In this document: piece by piece, positions 57,897-64,000 of the stretch
Position numbering within the stretch: the stretch's first letter is position 1
Layout: each line of letters starts with the position of its first letter
Assembly (NCBI GenBank): GCA_950097015.1
Contig: CATNEN010000038.1
Span: 30,162,501-30,226,500, forward strand
Source: Macrostomum hystrix
Taxonomy: Eukaryota > Platyhelminthes > Macrostomidae
DNA length: 64,000 nt
Reading direction: 5' to 3'
The notes under the pieces: generated by a model
Databases searched by the model: none
What the model saw: only the letters and a program-made list of their open reading frames with translations
Told to the model about the DNA's origin: nothing
Translations under genes and position numbers: made by a program

Positions 57897-58247
57897 CAGG
57901 GGGTCGGTGGCAGAGCGGTTAACGCGTTTGCCTCTCGATTCCACGGCGAGGCCACATTTATTTGGGGCGCAGCCGCGGAGAAAAGACTTGGGGGCTTGTC
58001 GTGCAATTTACGCCCTTGAGGGCCAACCTCCAAGGCACAGTGAAGTGTACACTGCCTGACGATGAGAAAGTCAGGGCAGATGTACACACCTGTGTGAGCG
58101 TGTGCCTGCGTACAGTATCCGTGTGCGTGTGTGCTCAGGAGTCAGCGAAATGGACGGAATTGCCTCCTCGCTGGCTGCGGGTCTAGTGTCACTAAATGAT
58201 GTACCATTGCCCGCAGCCCTCCTGCAATTATTATTATTATTATATTA
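57897..58247 (+). mobile_element. SINE-A copy with ATT-repeat tail
   Basis: Starts GGGGGTCGGTGGCAGAGCGG (A box) and ends CCCGCAGCCCTCCTGC followed by ATT repeats. About 20 bp between CTCTCG and ATTCC are missing compared with the 9-kb copy, removing most of the B box, so this copy is probably transcriptionally dead. It lies in intron 1. Confidence 0.75.
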
Positions 58248-58764
58248 AGGTCCCACATTCACAAATCTATAGACATAGTTGCATATCCACATTATTCACC
58301 TTTATCGGTTTTCTATAGCGCTAAAGTAGAGGCAGCAACTAGCGCAGTGGAAGAGACTGGGAAGATAAAAATAGATTTATATCGTTTTCTTTCTGCGACA
58401 GCCCATTATGCGGGGTTTACTGATGCTGTGTGGGATTATATCCCATTTAATATGACTGTCTGTCAGTTTTCTGCATCGACGAACAATCGAGTGTCAATGA
58501 TTCTGGAATCGGTTGGATAGGCGATAATGTGCCCGCTGCTGATGCTTAGAAAACCCGAGTTTCTAATACATTCAATATACCTAAGTTATTATATTCTAAA
58601 CACGCAGAACGTACGGAAACGTATTAAAAAGAGAAATATAAATATCAAAGCAAAGTGTGCATATAATTTATATAACTAGCCAACAGAGTAAAGTCTAATA
58701 GTCGTCTGTAGCTGAGGGCCAATGTAGCAAAAAATATGCATTTTTTCGAAGCTTGAAGCAACTG

Positions 58765-59440
58765 GGTGGATGGGTTGTAGGTGTACATGAGTGAGTGAGT
58801 GTACACAAATGGATAGATGGGTTGTAGGTGTATATGAGTGAGTGTGTGTACACAAATGGATAGATGGGTTGTAGGTGTATATGAGTGAGTGTGTGTACAC
58901 AAATGGATAGATGGGTTGTAGGTGTACATGAGTGAGTGAGTGTACACAAATGGATAGATGGGTTGTAGGTGAATATGAGTGAGTGTGTACACTAATGGGT
59001 CAATGTGTTGTAGGTGTATATGAGTGAGTGTGTGTACACAAATGGATAGATGGGTTGTAGGTGTATATGAGTGTGTGAGTGTACACAAATGGATAGATTA
59101 GTTGTAGGTGTATATGAGTGAGTGTGTACACTAATGGGTCAATGGGTTGTAGGTGCTCATGATTAAGTGAGTGTACACAAATGGATAGATGGGTTGTAGG
59201 TGTATATGAGTGAGAGTGAGTGAGTGTACACAAATGGATAGATTGGTTGTAGGTGTATATGAGTGAGTGTGTACACTAATGGGTGGATGGGTTGTAGGTG
59301 TACATAAGTGAGTGAGTGTACACTAATGGGTGGATGGGTTGTAGGTGTACATAAGTGAGTAAGTGTACACTATTGGGTGGATGGGTTGTAGGTGTTCCTG
59401 ATTAAGTGAGTGTACACTGATGGGGTGGATAGGCTATTGA
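58765..59440. repeat. ~45-49-bp minisatellite, ~14 copies
   Basis: Units contain GTGTACACAAATGGATAGAT, GGGTTGTAGG and a GAGTGAGTG run of variable length. It lies in intron 1, about 260 bp from exon 1. The minus ORFs (THSYTPTTH) are repeat translations. Confidence 0.94.
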
Positions 59441-59700
59441 TATCAGTGAGTGTAGCTTATATTGTAGCTTATATTATATTATACTAGCTATACTGGAAGA
59501 ATATATTGCAGTTAGCCTCTCTGTTGTAATCTGGCTTAAAAAAATAATTTTGCAGCTAACTGCTTGAGTAAAAATGATGTATTCACAGAAGAATACACAA
59601 CAATTCTGATGCCCCTAAATAGCAAAACCATTTAGTGAGGATGACAAAATTAATTTAATTGAAAAATACAAAAAGCAGACTGTCACCAATATAAACTTAC

Positions 59701-59828
59701 TTTCATCAGTTGAGTCATTGCCAAGAAATCCAGCAGAAACTTGACTCCTTGCCATGCCTACACAGCACAAATAGCCTTGGTTGCCTTACTGATTGTAGCA
59801 AGCATAAACTCTTGTAGTGCTTTTTGAT
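59701..59828 (-). CDS. Exon with start codon of the dystrophin-like gene (coding part 59701-59755)
   Basis: Acceptor TTCTATTTCAG precedes 59828 and donor GTAAGT follows 59701. The ATG (59755-59753) opens 18 codons, MARSQVSAGFLGNDSTDE, plus one base. An in-frame TAA lies about 33 nt upstream of the ATG within the same exon, so this is the first usable start. The phase-1 end joins exactly to the CH1 exon (51794-51855). The arrangement of a short acidic leader followed by QKK resembles the utrophin N-terminus. The acceptor implies at least one further 5' UTR exon to the right, which I could not place. Alternative: the phase match is chance. Confidence 0.6.
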
Positions 59829-61199
59829 CTGAAATAGAACAAGTTTGTGGATTTTGACAAGCATAACAAATACTATGTGACAATACCTAACACAAATTCC
59901 AAAAATACAAGCATCTTGATTCTGGTATTTAGAAAAATTGAAGCAGAAAATTGTACTTGAAATTTGTACTTAAAAGATATAACAAGCTTTTGCAAAAAAT
60001 GTTATTCTAAAATCATACATTTTAGCATATTTTAACTTTCACACATAATTTAAAGAGCAAAATATGAAACAAGTAGATTATACAGTAATTCAGAAGCAAT
60101 AAATTTACAACTATGATACAATAATTTCAATACTAAACAACAATAAATTTATTTTTATACTTTTTGCTTTTTTAATACCTTTGACTTTAAACAAGTAACC
60201 TAACTAAAGTTATTTGAATTACTTATACATTTTTGTTTACCTAAGAATAGCTAGGCAAAGAAAAAGTTTCCAGACAGAAAGAATTTATTGTGCTTAGGCC
60301 CTAGCAGTTTATAGAAATACTACCAATAGCACTGACAAAGTTGTAAACTGAATATTGTGAGTGAGTAAAAAATAAAAATGCTAGGCCTAAATAGATTGTT
60401 TAAAATTATACTGGTTATAAATAATCAAATACACAACATATCTAGGCCTAGCCTAACTTGTAAACAAGTTAGGGGCCTACATCACTACAAAGTTAAACAA
60501 AAACAAGTGTACAAGATAACAGGGTAAACATTTGGGTTGGCCGGGTAGCTACAGGCCTACAGCTACAGGCCAACAGCCGAATAGGAGTAGGTACTCAGGG
60601 ACTACTAAATACTCCCTACTAAATACTAAATACTACTTTACTGAGTAAGTATGAGGATTTAGTCTCTGACTCCCTGTAGGTTGGTACCACTTAGACTTAG
60701 TTAAACATTTAGAATATAGTATTTTGCTAAGCCTATGCTAAATAGTAAATGTGGCTTTGGTGTCTTATGACGTTATCGAAAATGGCGATTTTTTAATTAG
60801 TTAGGCCCTACATCATCTAGTCTTATCAACTAATCAAAAGGAAAATTTTTACACTAATCCATGTCTAAAATGTACATAATGTGTATAATATACACTTTTC
60901 ACATATATAAATGATACAAGCCGGAATACCTACGTAAATAGCCAGATTTCTAGCTATATAAACGAACAAAACTTATTACAAAGCCATGCATACGGGCACA
61001 TGTTAGGCGTAGATAGCTGGTGTCCGTCACTCAGATTAATTAAATTATTATTTAATTAACGATTTGAACTTGTGCTATTTAAATGATAATGTAACCAAAC
61101 ATGTTATAACAAAAAACAATTGTTATCAGGAAATTTTATGACATTTCTTTGATATATTTAGTATCGCAAACAAATAAACATCCTTGGTATGAAGTCGGT
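59829..61199. other. Upstream region of the dystrophin-like gene
   Basis: AT-rich, with a TACTAAATACT-type short repeat at 60600-60640. It should contain a 5' UTR exon and promoter for the minus-strand gene, which I cannot delimit. Confidence 0.4.
60730..61000 (-). promoter_or_regulatory. Candidate promoter region of the dystrophin-like gene
   Basis: Lies about 1 kb upstream of the exon with an upstream acceptor at 59828, so a 5' UTR exon and promoter must be near or beyond here. Visible factor-like words are TGACGTTA (CRE-like, ~60767), AAAATGGCG (YY1-like, ~60779) and CCGGAA (ETS-like, ~60920). All are short and could be chance. Confidence 0.2.
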
Positions 61200-62300
61200 T
61201 TAGCACTTGAAGCATTTAAAGTATTTTATTTTAAAGGTCAATCACTTGCATGACAATTGCAACATTGGATATCAACATTTATTTCTGTTCCGATGTTGAA
61301 TACTGAGTCGCCATATGACAATGATAATGAACTGCAAGACAGACTGTGAACTCCGTTACAGGAGAACCGATAGAATCAACGTAGAATCAAGGTTCTCTTG
61401 TCCGGGATTTCCTGGATGGCATTGAGCTAGAAGAAGCTAGGACTAGGTCCTGGCTAACAGAGCTAGGGACCAAATTACTTATAAGAGAAGGAAGCCAAAC
61501 GCCGAAAGCATCTCATCGGCCCAGTACATGATCAGCAACTTAAGATTGACGATGCATGCAGATGATCAAGGAGCGCGCGTTCTGGATCAGCAGACACTAT
61601 AAAATATATATATTGAAGTATTTGCGCTACAGGTTCAGATCGAAGAGCTGTTCGACACTGGCTTCAGTGCTGCCCAGGTGAACCGATTCGATGAATGCTA
61701 CCGCACTTGGCAAGCGGACATGCGATAGGGCAAAGAGCCCAGCTAGTTACCGAGCACCTGCTGATTCCATGATTCCGGAATAGTCCGGATCAACTACAAT
61801 CATCGCCGCGGCTGCTATATCCAGCTGCAAACTCCAGCTTGAGTGCCGCATCTGCTTTGAGCCCGAACCGAAGGCCCTCAATCCATCAAAAACTGAATGA
61901 GGCGTTGTCCGTTTTTAAACCGGAGAGTCGGTCTAATACTCAGTCGAATTTTAGTACCGATCGTCATTCCGCTCACATCAAGAGTGGTTGTTTGTAACCG
62001 AGCGCCTGCATGGTTGTCTGAGCTGGTGGAGGACCCATGCAGATCGCGATTTCATCCTTGACGGCCGCATCGCTAATATATGGTTTTCGTATTAGCGAAA
62101 ACTGATGGTGGAGAGCTTCCATAATTATTTAGTGCTAACTACATGTCGATGGCTAACTCTCCACCGCGCTAGGCATCTACAGATCAAACGTCAACGTCAG
62201 ATCACTGTGAACTGACGTTGCGGCACTCAAAGACGAACCAGCTCGGCGAACGACTACAGCGCGTGAATCTGCCCAATCTGCTCGGTGTCGGCTTGACTCC
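61200..62300 (+). pseudogene. Decayed retroelement, reverse-transcriptase-like part
   Basis: GC-richer stretch with broken plus-strand coding fragments. One open piece (61626-61728) reads QVQIEELFDTGFSAAQVNRF. Another (~62030-62090) reads HADRDFILDG, like the HPD.DF.L.G start of reverse transcriptases in DIRS/Ngaro-type elements. Several stops and frame changes separate them. No terminal repeats are seen. The family assignment is tentative. Confidence 0.35.
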
Positions 62301-62679
62301 TCTGTGACTGTTTCGAGCTCTAAAGAGGTAGCTGGCTCTTGCTGTCACTCAATCCATGTGCGTTGCTCGCCCGCCCTGTTCGCAACTTTGGCAAGCAAAT
62401 CAACGAATAGCAAAGGGCATGAATATGCATTCGTAGTGTGCGTTTACCTGCGAAGTTACCTTTGCTCGACTCGTACATTGATACTATTTTCGTAACTTCA
62501 GTCGTGAATTACGTTGTCTCTGTTTTTAGACACACCGAGCATCTAAGAGTATCTCAATCCTCCCTCTCTCAAACTTTTGTAAATTTTAAAAAGAATATTT
62601 AGCTACGAGCTACACACGTATATGAGGCCCTTCGTCGCCTTTTTCTTGTCGCCCTTGCCTGTTCAAATATATATTTACC

Positions 62680-62817
62680 ATGAATCAGTTGCGCCAACTG
62701 GCTCTACTGCTGCTGCTGTTGCTGTTAATTGAGTTTTCCCCAGCATTTGCATCCAGCAGCCAGGAAAACAGGAACATCGTCGAGAGAAACTATCCCGATA
62801 GTCCGGTCGAGAGATGG
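62680..62817 (+). CDS. Small secreted protein, exon 1 (signal peptide)
   Basis: 46 codons from ATG at 62680 to donor GTGAGC at 62818, phase 0. It starts MNQLRQLALLLLLLLL, has a hydrophobic core and cleavage context SPAFA before SSSQ, a textbook signal peptide. The mature part starts with a Ser/Gln/Asn-rich segment (SSSQENRNIVERNYPDSPV). A TATATGAG box at 62619 lies about 60 nt upstream of the ATG, which suits a short 5' UTR. I do not recognise the family. Confidence 0.68.
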
Positions 62818-62891
62818 GTGAGCTTCATTTGACTTGGCCTATTTTTTATCACCTGAGACGAATCGAGCTTTTAACTTTTACCTTCTGCCAG

Positions 62892-63065
62892 GTTGCCACC
62901 CACCTTGGCGACGAGTTGCCAAATATGCGAGATGATCTCATTCGCAGAAAGGATGCGGGCGAGGGATTCTTCGAGAGGCACGCCAAGGCCTATATCGATC
63001 CGAGCAACTGGGCCGTTGATAGGGACAATGACCGAAAGGAGAATGCGAATCCTTGGCGGCCATGA
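62892..63065 (+). CDS. Small secreted protein, exon 2
   Basis: 174 bp after acceptor CTTCTGCCAG, stop TGA at 63065. The intron is 74 bp, phase 0. The joined product is 103 residues (mature ~79), without Cys. It is rich in Asp/Arg/Asn, with RRK at residues 64-66, RK at 94-95 and a C-terminus of NANPWRP. The basic sites would allow prohormone-type cleavage, which would make it a possible neuropeptide or peptide-hormone precursor; a secreted effector or structural peptide is equally possible. No similarity is recognised. Confidence 0.65.
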   Translation, partial: VATHLGDELPNMRDDLIRRKDAGEGFFERHAKAYIDPSNWAVDRDNDRKENANPWRP

Positions 63066-63266
63066 AGGCTTTGATGATGCGATTTCAAAGTGGAATCAAA
63101 GACCCGCTACTAAGAGGGCTAAAAACATTTATTCAGAAAAATTCACGATTATATCACACAAAGCGTTTGATTCTGAAACACCTGACTACTTGTATTGCAT
63201 TGAAAAAAAATAATTGTACGGGTTAATATCAACATACAGACTTCTGTTTAATTTATATGAGTTATT

Positions 63267-63272
63267 AATAAA
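63267..63272 (+). terminator. Polyadenylation signal AATAAA of the small secreted-protein gene
   Basis: Canonical AATAAA about 200 nt after the stop codon, followed by a T-rich stretch. This is a fitting distance for the 3' end of the 62680-63065 gene. Confidence 0.5.
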
Positions 63273-63414
63273 TTTGTAATTTAAAATGCGCCGCTGATCA
63301 ACAAAAAAACTAAATCAAAATAGTTCCATTCGCTTTTTGTTCGGTTTTACCTGTTTTAAGCTTTCTTTATATAAGGAATATACTATAGTATAAGGAATAA
63401 AACTTTCAAAGACG

Positions 63415-63955
63415 TCTGTCGTCAGCATCGCTGAGATATTCAACGATTCTTCGTTGGCGGTGCTGCGGTTGCCAGGAAGCAAGAGCGTCTGGCGCTACGT
63501 GAATTGGGATATGGAAGCTGATGCGGCCTTCCGGGACCTGCCAATTAACTACAAAGGAGGCTGCTGTTCCTCTGATGGCGTTGCTGTCGTGGCGCGAGTG
63601 TCTGCTTAATTGCCGGCTGTGCATCTACTGCGATAATATGGCGGCGTGCTGAATTATCAACAATGGGGTCTCCAAGTTTCCTCTGCCGATGCGGCTGTTG
63701 CAGACTGTGGCGCCGCGCTTATCACGTCCCGGGTGTCGTATCAAATATTCGCCGACGCTGCGTCTCGGCTGCATGATCCCAATCAAACCTGGCTGGCATC
63801 GTTGGCTCGCGTCTGAGGGCTTACAGCAGCCTCCGTGGTCACGCCAGCTCGCTTTTCCTCTGGTTCCAGCTGAAGGACATTTAAGATTTGACTCAGCCAG
63901 ACCCTCAGCCAGAACCTGCTGCGCGGCTGCAAGCGGACGCTAGGGCTGCGGGTTC
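63415..63955 (+). pseudogene. Decayed retroelement, RNase-H-like part
   Basis: Two plus-strand frames joined by a frameshift near 63555 carry AFRDLPINYK and, later, LCIYCDNMAA followed by a stop and IINNG. INYKE...YCDN.A...INNG is the active-site pattern of RNase H domains in DIRS/tyrosine-recombinase retroelements. A further stretch with LSRPGCRIKY and PGWHRWLAS follows. At least one frameshift and one stop make it non-functional. Confidence 0.45.
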
Positions 63956-64000
63956 AAAAAAAGCTGCCAACTGGTCTCTGGTTGACAAGAACGACAACAA

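Larger units (their letters stand above)
1..59828 (-). other. Dystrophin/utrophin-family gene (gene span, 3' end outside window)
   Basis: Span of one minus-strand gene rebuilt from 23 exons with matching phases (7163 coding nt). Order of the product: leader (residues 1-21), CH1 (~22-136), CH2 (~143-250), Ser/Pro-rich linker (~250-290), then spectrin-type repeats to residue 2387. Family knowledge: dystrophins link cortical actin to the dystroglycan complex at the membrane. Assignment rests on CH1 motif QKKVLTRWINYQLAK, the PDKKS motif ending CH2, and rod motifs such as FQRPADFEPKL and GKHLVEQKQIDFPKRL, which resemble vertebrate dystrophin FQKPANF and GRQIVQKKQTENPKEL. beta-spectrin, nesprin and MACF/plectin fit less well, since they use PDEKS-like motifs and different rods. 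Seventeen of 22 introns are phase 0. The WW-EF-ZZ module expected at the C-terminus is not in the window, so dystrophin versus DRP/utrophin orthology cannot be decided. Confidence 0.88.

Overview
This is a eukaryotic (metazoan) genomic window, about two thirds non-coding. Its main content is the 5' part of one very large minus-strand gene, a dystrophin/utrophin homologue. I could rebuild 23 coding exons by joining reading frames across splice sites. They run from a start codon at 59755 down to position 1, where the window cuts the gene. The joined CDS is 7163 nt (2387 complete codons), and every junction keeps the frame. The protein has a short leader, two calponin-homology (CH) domains (actin-binding, residues ~22-250) and a long spectrin-repeat rod. 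Exons 5, 14 and 15 align by eye with recognisable dystrophin rod segments. The C-terminal WW/EF/ZZ module would lie beyond the left edge. The organism is an invertebrate with a fast-evolving proteome and minisatellite-rich introns. A spiralian, possibly a flatworm, is my guess, but the sequence does not settle it.

Layout by intron (numbered 5'->3', right to left). Intron 1 (51856-59700) holds SINEs, a possible alternative first exon (54167-54230) and three tandem arrays. Introns 2-3 separate the CH exons. Intron 4 (42757-49592) contains a plus-strand nested two-exon gene for a type I membrane protein with a divergent C-type-lectin-like domain (43398-45050), plus a 3.8-kb array of a 26-bp unit. 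Introns 5-14 (31.3-42.1 kb) are compact, and most consist almost entirely of one private minisatellite running close to both splice sites. Intron 15 (23592-31170) carries four arrays and a ~1.07-kb foldback element. Intron 16 carries four arrays. Introns 17 and 18 have none. Introns 19, 21 and 22 are array-rich again. In total 16 of 22 introns contain a tandem array (about 22 kb, roughly a third of the window), nearly all with different units of 9-52 bp.

Upstream of the dystrophin-like gene, on the plus strand, is a small two-exon gene for a 103-residue secreted protein (62680-63065). It is flanked by decayed reverse-transcriptase-like (61.2-62.3 kb) and RNase-H-like (63.4-63.95 kb) sequence that looks like a DIRS/tyrosine-recombinase-type retroelement. 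At least three tRNA-derived SINE families are scattered through introns. The dystrophin-like protein would act at the cell cortex, linking actin to the membrane. The nested and upstream genes are independent transcription units with no evident functional link to it.
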